From assembly GCF_030407495.1 (NCBI RefSeq), contig NZ_JASDDG010000010.1:1-64000 (forward strand): DNA of 64,000 bases, given 5' to 3'. Under the pieces are notes generated by a model. That model saw nothing but the letters and a program-made list of their open reading frames with translations, was not told the origin of the DNA and ran no database searches. Source of the stretch: Arthrobacter sp. APC 3897. GTDB taxonomy: Bacteria > Actinomycetota > Actinomycetes > Actinomycetales > Micrococcaceae. This document shows positions 18,831 through 26,945 of the stretch, piece by piece. The stretch's first letter is position 1. Each line of letters opens with the position of its first letter. The translations under genes and the position numbers were made by a program.

Positions 18831-21800
18831 TCAGTGCCTTCCGTGGTGTCTGCGCTTCACCACCACGTCAAAGCTGTTGGTCCTAGTGTTCCCGGCTGCA
18901 TCCGTAGCTGTGCAGGTGACAGTGGTTGTTCCCACGGCAAAGGAACCGCCGCGTCGCGGAGAGCAGTTCACCGGCACCCTTCCGTCAACGGTGTCGATCA
19001 CCGAGGGCAGCGGGTAGGACACTTTCACGCGGCCGGCACGCTTGGCGTAAGCCACCACGTCCGGCTGGTCGGCGATCCGCGGAGCCAGGACGTCAGCGGG
19101 CCTCGCCGGGAGCTGTGACGGGTCCGTGATTCCCCAGTAGGCCGGTGTGACCTGCAGGTCATCGTCGAACGGGAGCGGCTGCTCCCACGGCCGGGCCATC
19201 GGCCATGTCCGCAGCCAGCTGCGTGCATTGCTGATGCCCCAGAACGTCACCGAATCGATTGCCGCGCTTTGCCGGCGCAGCATGGCGAACAGGTCACGGT
19301 AGTAATAACCCACTTCGGCTGCGGCATCGGCGTCGTTCTCGAAGGCCGGCTTGTAGGGATCCACGGGAGCTCCGCCAACATCCGCACCCTGGTTCTCGGT
19401 GGAGGCGTTCACGTCGAGTTCAGTGATGGCCTGAAGAAGATCAGGGTTGATCTTTTCAACAGCCCGGATTGAGTCCTCGAGCCATTGGACCGGGCGGGCG
19501 ACGTCGACATGGGCCTGATGCCCCACGCCGTCAATGGGCACGCCCCGGGCCTCCAGCGAACGGATCAGATCAAGATAGTCCGCGCGCTTTGCGGGCATTT
19601 CGGTGTTGTAGTCATTGATGAAGAGCTTGGCCTCCGGGAAGTACCGGTCGGCCAGCCGGAACGCTTCATCTACGTAGCGCTCACCAAGGATCTGGAACCA
19701 GCGGCTGTCCCGCATATCGTGCGGGTTGGCCGTGTCGCCGTCAGCGATCGTTTCGTTGACCACGTCCCAGGCCCAGATGGGGCTGTCCCCGTTCGGGTAG
19801 CGGGCGTTAATGTGATCCGCGATGCCCTTGATGTGGGCCTCCATGCGGGCCTTCAGCAGTGCGCGGTCGGCTGGATTGCGGGTCAGGTCCCGGGTGCCGT
19901 CCTTGAAGAACCACTCCGGGGTTTGGGAATGCCACACCAGCACATGCCCGTACACCTGCACGTTGTTGGCGTCCGCGAAATCCAGCAGCTGATCCAGCTG
20001 GGTGAAAGTGAACTGCCCCTCAACGGGCTGCACGCTTTCGGGCTTGGCGGTGTTCTCCGGCGTGAAGGCATTGAAATGCTTCCGCAGGAGGTTCGCTGCG
20101 CTGCCTGTTGTCTCGCGTGCGTCGATCGCCGCTCCCACGTGTTCAATTCCCTGCGCCCCGAGGACATCCTTCAAAGCGGGGACATCGGTTTGTATGGGGA
20201 TTTCGGGAACCGCCGCGAGGCTAAAATCATCGATCAAATAATCCGCCCCGGCCGGTCCTTCGACGTACACCTGTGCTTTGTCCACTGCCGCAGCAAGGGT
20301 GTAGGTGCCCGTCAGCTCGGTCCAGCCGTCGGCAGTGACAGCGGCAGACGCACCCGCAACGCCCTCATAGGCGGTGCCGCCCCCGCTGTCACGTTGGACG
20401 GAGATCTTCAGCGACGCCGGCTGCTGTCCGGGGGCGAGTTTCACCCAGGCGGAGATGCGGACAGCGGTGCCGGCAGGCAGAGCGGCGGTAACGTCGAGTG
20501 CCGCGCCGTGCCAGTCCTGGGAACGGTTCGTGACCAGCAGGCTTCCGGTCCCGGTGCGGGCATCAGTGCTCTGTGCAAGCAGCACGCCGTCCCCGCGCGG
20601 GGTCCAGCCGTCGGTTCCGGTCTCGAAATCCGAGGACACACCGCCGGGAGTTTCCTCTGCGGCGCCGCCCTCCGGAAGGGCGAACGTCCACCCTTGGGCG
20701 AGCTTCTCGGTCACAACCGTAGTAACTGCCTTCACCGTATTGGCCCGGTCTCCTCCGCCATCGTGCGCCAGCACCACCGCGCCGGGAGTGAACGCGGTGC
20801 GGAGGTTCGCCGTGAGGGTAGCTTCGCTGAGGTCATTGCCGTCCCAGTCGAAGATGACATTGCCGAGCCCCAGCGGCTGCATGCCCAGCGCAGCAGCGAC
20901 TTCGCCGGTGACTCCCCAGCTTCCGTTCGGTGCCCGAAAATAGGGGACCTGCAGATCAGGCGTGCCTGCGGCTTCACGGATGATACGGAGGTTTTCCAAG
21001 AGGTCAGTTTCAATCTGCTCCCGGGTCCACGAGCCCATGTCCGCGTATGTGGTGCCGTGGTTGCACAGCGTGTGGCCCTCACTGACCATCCGCTTCAGCA
21101 GCTCGGCTCCATTGGGGGCCTTGATGTTCTGTCCGATGACGCAGAAGGTTGCGGTGATGCCCTTGTCCTTGAGGAAATCGAGGACAACGTCGGTTTCACC
21201 GGGATTGGGCCCGTCATCGAAGGTGAGCGACACGGAGTTGCCCGTGCCGCGTGAGGCTGCGATCGGCGTCGTCGTCGGGTTTTCGGCACCCCCGGGGATG
21301 AAGGCGGGATCCGGGCTTGGCGGCTGCGGTCCGCCTTCATCAGGAACAGAAGATGGATCCTTCAAGGTGTTCCTCAGGGCGTAGTACGCCGGCTTCCGCG
21401 TGAAGTCCTCCTCCATGACGGTTGCCTCGCCCTCTCCGGCAAAGAACACCGGGACCCAGGAGTACTTGTCCGTGAAGCCCCAAATGGTGAAAGAGTTGCA
21501 GTCCTCAACCGACAGGCAGGATTTGAGGGCACGCTGGTAATAATCCGCCTGCTGCTCAAGCTGCTCAGCCGTCGGCTCGGTGCCGGCCGCAACATCCATC
21601 CGGACGTCTATTTCCGTAATTGCGGTTTCCAGCCCCAGGTCGTCAAAGCGCTGCAGGTTGGCCTGCAACTGTGAGGGGAAACCGTAACGGGTGCTCAGGT
21701 GCCCCTGGATGGCGAAGCCGTCAACCTGCACGCCCTGCGCCTGGAGCCGGGGGATGAGTTCGAGGTAGGCGTTGCTCTTGGCGTTGATGTCTTCGACCCC

Positions 21801-22466
21801 GAAGTCGTTGAAGAACAGCTTCGCCGACGGGTCCGCCTCGTGTGCCCAACGGAAGACGTCGGCAATGATGTCCGGTCCCAGCTCCCGGAGCCAGATGTTT
21901 TCGGTGCTGCGCAGGGTCCCGTCGTCGTTGAAGATCTCATTGGCTACGTCCCACTGCTGGATTTTGCCGGCGTACCTGCCCACCACGGTCTGCACATGGT
22001 CCTTGAGGATCGCGCGGAGCTCGTCCTTCGTGAAGTCTCCCTGCTCCAGCCACTGGGGATTCTGGCTGTGCCAGAAGAGAGTGTGGCCGCGGACCGCCTG
22101 CTTGTTCTTCTGGGCGAACCGGACAATCGAATCCATTTCAGCGAAGCGGTAGACGTCCTTCTCCGGATGGATGAATTCCCACTTCGACTGGTTCTCCGGT
22201 GACACTGAATTGAACTCGGACGCGAGTTTCCTGCGGTATTCCTTGTCGTAGGTAAATGGGTCGGGGTAGTCCTGGGTCTCGTGATGGCCTCCGCCGGCAA
22301 CGGCTGAACCAATCTTGAAGTCCTTGGGCGCAGCTTTGCGCAGGGTGTCATGTTTGGACTGCCCGGGCGGACCTTTGCCGTCCTGCTGCACGGCCACCGC
22401 CGGAACCGTCGGCAGAACCAGCGCCGAGGTGAGAAAAAGAGCGGTGAGTAAACGCGGTGTCTTCAT
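18831..22466 (-). CDS. Secreted multidomain xylanase: GH10 - CE4 deacetylase - CBM - GH10 - HYR
   Basis: 1211 residues. A signal peptide (1 to ~25, AVA|VQQ) is followed by GH10 domain 1 (~50-368; acid/base Glu177 in WDVANE, nucleophile Glu285 in TAITEID). Next is a polysaccharide deacetylase domain (CE4, ~410-600; TFDDGP with Asp417/418, His470), then a CBM4/9/22-like carbohydrate-binding domain (~612-752). GH10 domain 2 follows (~760-1118; Glu905 in WDVVNE, Glu1016 in ITELD), and the C-terminus is a HYR-like domain (~1128-1203). It should cleave the xylan backbone and remove acetyl groups outside the cell. The second metal His of CE4 motif 2 reads Tyr474 (NHGTTY), a variant I recall from related deacetylases. 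ATG 22466 has AAGGGAG upstream; the frame extends to 22682 without homologous sequence. It is bracketed by two tRNA-Asn genes. Confidence 0.92.
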   Translation of the reverse strand: MKTPRLLTALFLTSALVLPTVPAVAVQQDGKGPPGQSKHDTLRKAAPKDFKIGSAVAGGGHHETQDYPDPFTYDKEYRRKLASEFNSVSPENQSKWEFIHPEKDVYRFAEMDSIVRFAQKNKQAVRGHTLFWHSQNPQWLEQGDFTKDELRAILKDHVQTVVGRYAGKIQQWDVANEIFNDDGTLRSTENIWLRELGPDIIADVFRWAHEADPSAKLFFNDFGVEDINAKSNAYLELIPRLQAQGVQVDGFAIQGHLSTRYGFPSQLQANLQRFDDLGLETAITEIDVRMDVAAGTEPTAEQLEQQADYYQRALKSCLSVEDCNSFTIWGFTDKYSWVPVFFAGEGEATVMEEDFTRKPAYYALRNTLKDPSSVPDEGGPQPPSPDPAFIPGGAENPTTTPIAASRGTGNSVSLTFDDGPNPGETDVVLDFLKDKGITATFCVIGQNIKAPNGAELLKRMVSEGHTLCNHGTTYADMGSWTREQIETDLLENLRIIREAAGTPDLQVPYFRAPNGSWGVTGEVAAALGMQPLGLGNVIFDWDGNDLSEATLTANLRTAFTPGAVVLAHDGGGDRANTVKAVTTVVTEKLAQGWTFALPEGGAAEETPGGVSSDFETGTDGWTPRGDGVLLAQSTDARTGTGSLLVTNRSQDWHGAALDVTAALPAGTAVRISAWVKLAPGQQPASLKISVQRDSGGGTAYEGVAGASAAVTADGWTELTGTYTLAAAVDKAQVYVEGPAGADYLIDDFSLAAVPEIPIQTDVPALKDVLGAQGIEHVGAAIDARETTGSAANLLRKHFNAFTPENTAKPESVQPVEGQFTFTQLDQLLDFADANNVQVYGHVLVWHSQTPEWFFKDGTRDLTRNPADRALLKARMEAHIKGIADHINARYPNGDSPIWAWDVVNETIADGDTANPHDMRDSRWFQILGERYVDEAFRLADRYFPEAKLFINDYNTEMPAKRADYLDLIRSLEARGVPIDGVGHQAHVDVARPVQWLEDSIRAVEKINPDLLQAITELDVNASTENQGADVGGAPVDPYKPAFENDADAAAEVGYYYRDLFAMLRRQSAAIDSVTFWGISNARSWLRTWPMARPWEQPLPFDDDLQVTPAYWGITDPSQLPARPADVLAPRIADQPDVVAYAKRAGRVKVSYPLPSVIDTVDGRVPVNCSPRRGGSFAVGTTTVTCTATDAAGNTRTNSFDVVVKRRHHGRH

Positions 22467-22577
22467 GGAACTCTCCCTTGAGTACAGTGCGGGACCGCCG
22501 GGACGGCAGCCACAGTTGGCGTTAGGCTCGAAGCGCGCGCAGCGCCGTGGGGAACGGTATGAACGCCCGCCGGCCGG

Positions 22578-22602
22578 GTCAACAGAAACACCTGTTGTTG
22601 AC
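22578..22602. promoter_or_regulatory. Inverted repeat upstream of the xylanase gene, possible operator
   Basis: GTCAACA (22578-22584) and TGTTGAC (22596-22602) are perfect complements with an inner AACAG/CTGTT pair, 112-136 bases before the xylanase start. A second symmetric AT-rich stretch, GATATTGGTATTGATATC, lies at 22643-22660. Either could bind a sugar-responsive repressor; none is encoded next to the gene. Confidence 0.45.
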
Positions 22603-22705
22603 GGATAAACCCACCCGTCTCTTGCCCTTGCGGGCCCGGGGCTGATATTGGTATTGATATCCGCACATGAGATTCGAAACACACCAAGATGTGCATGTGC
22701 ACACC

Positions 22706-22811
22706 AAAAACCCTGTATAGTAGAACTCGCGCTTTCCTCCGTAGCTCAATTGGCAGAGCATTCGACTGTTAATCGAAGGGTTACTGGTTCAAGTCCAGTC
22801 GGAGGAGCAAG
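22706..22811. repeat. 106-bp direct repeat containing tRNA-Asn, copy 2
   Basis: Partner of 18637-18742. The -10 here reads TATAGT (22716-22721) instead of TAGAGT, closer to consensus, while the 73-base tRNA is identical. Confidence 0.85.
22735..22807 (+). tRNA. tRNA-Asn (GUU), copy 2
   Basis: Identical over 73 bases to the copy at 18666: acceptor stem TCCTCCG/CGGAGGA, anticodon GTT, no encoded CCA. Its own -10 and terminator show that it is an independent transcription unit. Confidence 0.97.
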
Positions 22812-22812
22812 A

Positions 22813-22857
22813 GGCCCCCTGAACGGCAGATCCTGCCTGCCAGGGGGCCATTTTTTT
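22813..22857 (+). terminator. Rho-independent terminator after tRNA-Asn copy 2
   Basis: GGCCCCCTG (22813-22821) pairs with CAGGGGGCC (22841-22849), followed by seven T from 22851. The sequence differs from the terminator of copy 1, so the duplicated block ends at the tRNA. Confidence 0.88.
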
Positions 22858-23030
22858 GCCTGCGGGAGGGCCACCCGGGCCGCAGGCGGGTCGCTGGAGT
22901 TCTGTGCTGGGAATGGGTCTGCCTTCCGGCCTGTTCCCACGCAGGCCTTCCGTGCCTAGGGTTATGCGTAGGATTAGTAGGTTTGGGGCGGAACTCCACA
23001 CAGCCAATACGAGAGACAGGGGAACCTTCC

Positions 23031-24467
23031 ATGGGCGCAAGCCAGCCAGGGCCTAATCCGGGCGAAGCCGAGAAGGTGGCCCACCCGTTTAAAGTGATCG
23101 CAGTTACCGTGGCGGCTGCAGTGGGCGGCCTGCTGTTCGGTTTTGACACCGCGGTCATCAACGGTGCCGTGGACGCCATCGGAGAAGAATTCACCCTGAG
23201 CCCGGGCGTGCTGGGCTTCACCGTGGCTATCACCCTTCTGGGCTGCGCCGTGGGTGCCTGGTTCGCCGGTCAGCTGGCGGACAGGCTGGGACGGAAGAAA
23301 GTCATGGTGGGTGCGGCCATACTTTTTGCCGCCAACTCAGTGGGTTCCGCCTACGCCTTCAGCGAGTGGGACCTGATGTGGTGGCGCCTTGTCGGCGGCC
23401 TCGCCATCGGCACGGCGTCGGTCATTGCACCCGGCTACATTGCGGAGGTTGCCCCTAGCAAATGGCGCGGAGCGCTGGGCTCCGTGCAGCAGCTGGCGAT
23501 TACCCTCGGCATCTTTGCCGCCCTGCTGTCCGACGCGTTCCTGGCCGATGCAGCCGGCAGTGCTCTTGGCGACCTGTGGTGGGGACTGGCTGCCTGGCGG
23601 TGGATGCTGCTGGTGGGCGTCGTTCCCGCCGCTGTCTACGGCGTGCTGGCCCTGACCATCCCCGAATCCCCGCAGTATCTTGTGCGCCACAACCGGGACG
23701 AGGATGCGGCCAAGGTTTTGCGCTCCGTTTCCGGGGTGCGGGACACAGACCTGAAAATCCGGCAGATTCGCCAGAGCTTCAACACTGAAAAGCCCACGTT
23801 CAGGGATCTGCGCGGACCCAAGTTCGGTCTCCAGCCCATTCTTTGGGTGGGCATGGCCATTGCAGCATTCCAGCAGCTGGTGGGTATCAACGCGATCTTC
23901 TACTACTCCACAACGCTGTGGAAGTCCGTTGGATTCAGCGAAAGCGACTCGTTCACGACGTCTGTTATCACATCCGTGATCAACGTCGTCATGACCATCG
24001 TCGCCATTGCCTTCGTGGACCGGATTGGACGCCGCAAGCTGTTGATGATTGGTTCCGCGGGCATGTTCGTGGGCCTGCTGATGGCAACGGTCTCCTTCTC
24101 TCAGGCCGAAGGCGTTGGCGACAGCGTCGAACTGGCCGGTATCTGGGGACCCGTAGCCCTCGTGGGCGCAAACCTTTTCGTCATCTTCTTTGCCGCCACC
24201 TGGGGGCCTGTCATGTGGGTCACCCTCGGTGAGATCTTCCCGAACAATATCCGTTCCCTGGCCCTCGGTCTGGGCGCGATGGTCAACTGGATTTTCAACT
24301 TCATCGTCACCCTGTCCTTCCCCTGGGTGAGCGACAACTTCGGGGTTTGGATCATGTACGCCATCTTCACCATCTTTGCCGTGATCTCGTTCTGGTTCGT
24401 CAAGACAAAGCTGCCGGAGTTCTCCGGCCGGGACCTTGAGGATCGGGAAGGGCTGGAAACCACTTAG
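23031..24467 (+). CDS. Sugar porter family MFS symporter (xylose/hexose-proton type)
   Basis: 478 residues with twelve predicted membrane helices. Family signatures: GGLLFGFDTAVINGA in helix 1, DRLGRKK in loop 2-3, PESPQYLVRH before the central loop, QQLVGINAIFYYST in helix 7 and DRIGRRK in loop 8-9. These match the XylE/GalP/AraE branch, which imports a pentose or hexose with a proton. ATG 23031 has AGGGGAA about seven bases upstream; the frame extends to 22983. It sits just after the xylanase/tRNA block, so xylose uptake is plausible but not proven; the sugar cannot be read from sequence. Confidence 0.9.
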   Translation: MGASQPGPNPGEAEKVAHPFKVIAVTVAAAVGGLLFGFDTAVINGAVDAIGEEFTLSPGVLGFTVAITLLGCAVGAWFAGQLADRLGRKKVMVGAAILFAANSVGSAYAFSEWDLMWWRLVGGLAIGTASVIAPGYIAEVAPSKWRGALGSVQQLAITLGIFAALLSDAFLADAAGSALGDLWWGLAAWRWMLLVGVVPAAVYGVLALTIPESPQYLVRHNRDEDAAKVLRSVSGVRDTDLKIRQIRQSFNTEKPTFRDLRGPKFGLQPILWVGMAIAAFQQLVGINAIFYYSTTLWKSVGFSESDSFTTSVITSVINVVMTIVAIAFVDRIGRRKLLMIGSAGMFVGLLMATVSFSQAEGVGDSVELAGIWGPVALVGANLFVIFFAATWGPVMWVTLGEIFPNNIRSLALGLGAMVNWIFNFIVTLSFPWVSDNFGVWIMYAIFTIFAVISFWFVKTKLPEFSGRDLEDREGLETT

Positions 24468-24481
24468 ACGGGATCCCGCTG

Positions 24482-24494
24482 TTCACAATGTGAA
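24482..24494. promoter_or_regulatory. Short palindrome between the sugar porter and the holin-like gene
   Basis: TTCACA-A-TGTGAA is a perfect 13-base palindrome 28 bases before the start at 24522 and 15 bases after the sugar porter stop. It could be an operator for the downstream gene; no T run follows, so it is a poor terminator. Confidence 0.35.
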
Positions 24495-24521
24495 AGCTGT
24501 GGACAATGGTAATTTTGGGTA

Positions 24522-25352
24522 ATGGCAACGGCGAAGAATAATCAGGGGACGGAGGCTGGGCGAATGAAACGCTCCGCTAGTACAAGAAGGACCGCAGGGA
24601 ATTCCTCGCTGGTCGGTTTAGCGAAAGTCATGGCCCGGCTGACCCCCCGCCAGCTGACGGATGAGCTTGGTTTGGCCTCTGCCGAAATGAAGCAGAAGGG
24701 CGTCAAGGCCGGAATCGCCGCAGCATTCATGGTGGTTGCGCTGCTCTTCATCGCGGGCCTGGCTGTTGCGCTGGTTGTCGCCGCCATCCTTGGCCTTGGC
24801 ACCATCATGTCGGGGTGGCTTGCCGCCCTGCTGGTGGCCCTGCTGTTCCTGATCATTGCCGCAGCGGGCGGTTTGATCGGTTACAGCCGGTTCAAGAAGA
24901 CCCTGCCGCTTCTTCCCGAGGAAGCGATCTACGGCCTTCGGTATGACCTTGGGGTCCTTAAGGAAGGACGCAGCTTTGACCCGGCCACGCTGGAGAAGAA
25001 GCCTGCGGAGCCCAAGGACAAGAATAAGGACAAAGACAAGAAGAAGAACGACGACGACGCCCCCAAGCAGGCCACGCCCGAGGAACTGCGCACCCGCACC
25101 CGGCAGCGCCGCGAACACATGGCTGCCGTCCGGGACGGACTGGGCGAGAAGGCCGACATCAAGGAACAGATCCAGGAACTCAAGGCGCGCCGTGCCGCCC
25201 AGCACCGCAGCTCCGGCTCCGAGGGGAAGGGCACGGCGTCGTCCAGCGACGAAATCATGGCCCTGATCAAGGAACGCTGGCAGCCTCTGACGGTGCTGGC
25301 GGCATCGCTGCTCGCCCTGGTCATTATGCTGCGCAGGCTCTCGCAAAAATAG
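24522..25352 (+). CDS. Phage-holin-3-like (PF07332-type) membrane protein
   Basis: 276 residues. The N-terminal half resembles the actinobacterial 'phage holin family' proteins of the cell envelope: a Ser/Arg-rich start, an amphipathic segment (residues ~30-58) and two adjacent membrane helices (~63-88, ~95-118). A very charged Lys/Asp/Glu linker follows (~155-230), then a last membrane helix near the C-terminus (WQPLTVLAASLLALVIML). Despite the name these are chromosomal genes with no known lysis role. The ATG has no Shine-Dalgarno. Function unknown. Confidence 0.6.
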   Translation: MATAKNNQGTEAGRMKRSASTRRTAGNSSLVGLAKVMARLTPRQLTDELGLASAEMKQKGVKAGIAAAFMVVALLFIAGLAVALVVAAILGLGTIMSGWLAALLVALLFLIIAAAGGLIGYSRFKKTLPLLPEEAIYGLRYDLGVLKEGRSFDPATLEKKPAEPKDKNKDKDKKKNDDDAPKQATPEELRTRTRQRREHMAAVRDGLGEKADIKEQIQELKARRAAQHRSSGSEGKGTASSSDEIMALIKERWQPLTVLAASLLALVIMLRRLSQK

Positions 25353-25383
25353 GTCCCGTTATCGCTGACAAGGGGAGTGGGCC

Positions 25384-26004
25384 GTGATCAGACTGATCGG
25401 TGCGGGGACGCGTCCGGGCCGCGCGCCAGCGGAACTGGACACCTTCTGGACCGTTCCGAACCTGATCACGGTCCTTCGCTTTTTCGGAGTACCGCTGTTT
25501 GTCTGGTTCATTGTCCGTGACGAGTACGGGCCGGCGTTCATCACCCTTGTAACCGTAGGTTCCACTGACTGGGTGGACGGATATCTGGCGCGCCGGCTGG
25601 GGCAGGTGTCCCGGGTCGGCAAATGGCTGGACCCGGTGGCTGACCGCCTGGCACTGATCGTTGTAGCGGTGACCTTCGTAGTGGACGGGATTGCACCGTC
25701 GTGGCTGGTCCTGTCGATCGTGATTCCGGATGCCGTCCTCATCGTCAACGCTCTGGTGCTGTTCCGCGGCAGCCCCAACCTCCCCGTCAGCAACATCGGG
25801 AAGATCCGGACTGCCCTGCTGCTGCTCGGCGCTCCGATGCTGCTGCTCCAGCGGGTTCCGGGATTCGATTACCCCTGGCTGTCTGCGGCGGGGACGGCAG
25901 TGATTCTGCTCGGCTGCATTGGCCACGTTCTTGCAGGGGCAGGCTATCTGCGCGCGGCCTGGCGTAAGCATGCCCGGGAACGCGTTGCGGCCGGGAACGG
26001 CTAA
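25384..26004 (+). CDS. CDP-alcohol phosphatidyltransferase
   Basis: 206 residues. It transfers a phosphatidyl group from CDP-diacylglycerol to an alcohol in the membrane. The complete family motif is present: D-G-x2-A-R-x8-G-x3-D-x3-D in VDGYLARRLGQVSRVGKWLD and the following PVADR. About six membrane helices are predicted. It resembles PgsA-like and related branches; the acceptor alcohol cannot be assigned. GTG start with AAGGGGAG upstream. The stop overlaps the next gene (TAATG), which in turn overlaps a glycosyltransferase gene, so the operon probably makes or moves a glycolipid or phospholipid. Confidence 0.87.
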   Translation: MIRLIGAGTRPGRAPAELDTFWTVPNLITVLRFFGVPLFVWFIVRDEYGPAFITLVTVGSTDWVDGYLARRLGQVSRVGKWLDPVADRLALIVVAVTFVVDGIAPSWLVLSIVIPDAVLIVNALVLFRGSPNLPVSNIGKIRTALLLLGAPMLLLQRVPGFDYPWLSAAGTAVILLGCIGHVLAGAGYLRAAWRKHARERVAAGNG

Positions 26005-26945
26005 TGGTCGGCATTGCCATCACGTGTGCTCTGGCCAGCGCGGTGTTCCTGGCTTTCGGCGCCCAGAGGCAGGGAAGCGCGGTCAGCGCCGACACCGGCG
26101 GGCTGGAGCTGCGCTCATCGCAGCTGCTGCGGCTGCTGCGCAATCCCCGCTGGCTCCTGGGACTGTTTCTCCTGGGGGTGGGCACCGCCCTGAACGTCAC
26201 GGCGCTGACGCTGGCTCCGCTGACGGTGGTCCAGCCCATCGGCTCCATTGCGCTGGTCATCACCACCATTGTGAATTCCAGGGACCAGGGCCTGCGGATG
26301 AACCGCATCACCGTCGTAGCCATCGTGGCGTGCGTGGTGGGCAGCGCCCTCTTTGTCTCCCTCGCCGTCGGCGTCACCCGTGGCCAGCGCGAGGTCCGGC
26401 CCGGACAGGAGCTGACCATCGTGATGCTCCTCGCCGTGGCCGTGGTGTTTTTCGGCACATTAAACGTACTGTTCGGGCGGCGGATCGGCGCGATCGGCTT
26501 CATCGTGGGCGCCGGAGTCCTGTTTGGTTTTGTGGCGGTGCTGACCAAAGTCATTGCGGCGGATCTGTTCAATCCCAACGGCCGGTTCCTGTTCAACGTT
26601 CCGTGGTACACGCTCCTGGGCATCGCCGTCGCCGGCGGGCTCGGGGCCTGGTTCGTGCAAAGCGCCTACTCCAGCGGCCCGCCCGATCTCGTGATCGCCG
26701 GATTGACCGTGATCGATCCGATGGTGGGCATCGCCATCGGTATCGGGGTGCTTCATGAGCTCGTCCCTGACGTGCCCGCCGTGGCGGGCGTTGCCATGGG
26801 GGTCGCAGCTTTGATTGCTATCGTGGGGGTCGTTGCCCTGTCCCGGTACCATCCGGACGTCATCCAAAGGCGGGCAGAGGCACGGCGCCGGCAAAAGCAA
26901 GGTGCTGCAAAAACATCGAAAGACCAAAAGAGGGGCTCCCTGTGA
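26004..26945 (+). CDS. DMT-family (NIPA/EamA-like) membrane transporter
   Basis: 313 residues with about nine to ten membrane helices. The text ALNVTALTLAPLTVVQPIGSI in helices 2-3 and the repeated helix pairs match the DMT branch that actinobacterial annotations often call 'DMT family transporter', related to NIPA magnesium transporters. The C-terminus is a short Arg/Lys-rich cytoplasmic tail. Its start overlaps the phosphatidyltransferase stop and its stop overlaps the glycosyltransferase GTG, so all three are translationally coupled. It may flip a lipid-linked product, but this is only context. Confidence 0.75.
   Translation: MVGIAITCALASAVFLAFGAQRQGSAVSADTGGLELRSSQLLRLLRNPRWLLGLFLLGVGTALNVTALTLAPLTVVQPIGSIALVITTIVNSRDQGLRMNRITVVAIVACVVGSALFVSLAVGVTRGQREVRPGQELTIVMLLAVAVVFFGTLNVLFGRRIGAIGFIVGAGVLFGFVAVLTKVIAADLFNPNGRFLFNVPWYTLLGIAVAGGLGAWFVQSAYSSGPPDLVIAGLTVIDPMVGIAIGIGVLHELVPDVPAVAGVAMGVAALIAIVGVVALSRYHPDVIQRRAEARRRQKQGAAKTSKDQKRGSL

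Noticed and set aside
19485-21254. 589-codon frame opposite the xylanase
   Set aside because: It covers catalytic GH10 and CE4 codons on the other strand and shows no domain signature.
24522-25352. Prophage signal from the holin-like gene
   Set aside because: No endolysin, portal, terminase or integrase nearby; these holin-named proteins are common chromosomal genes in actinobacteria.
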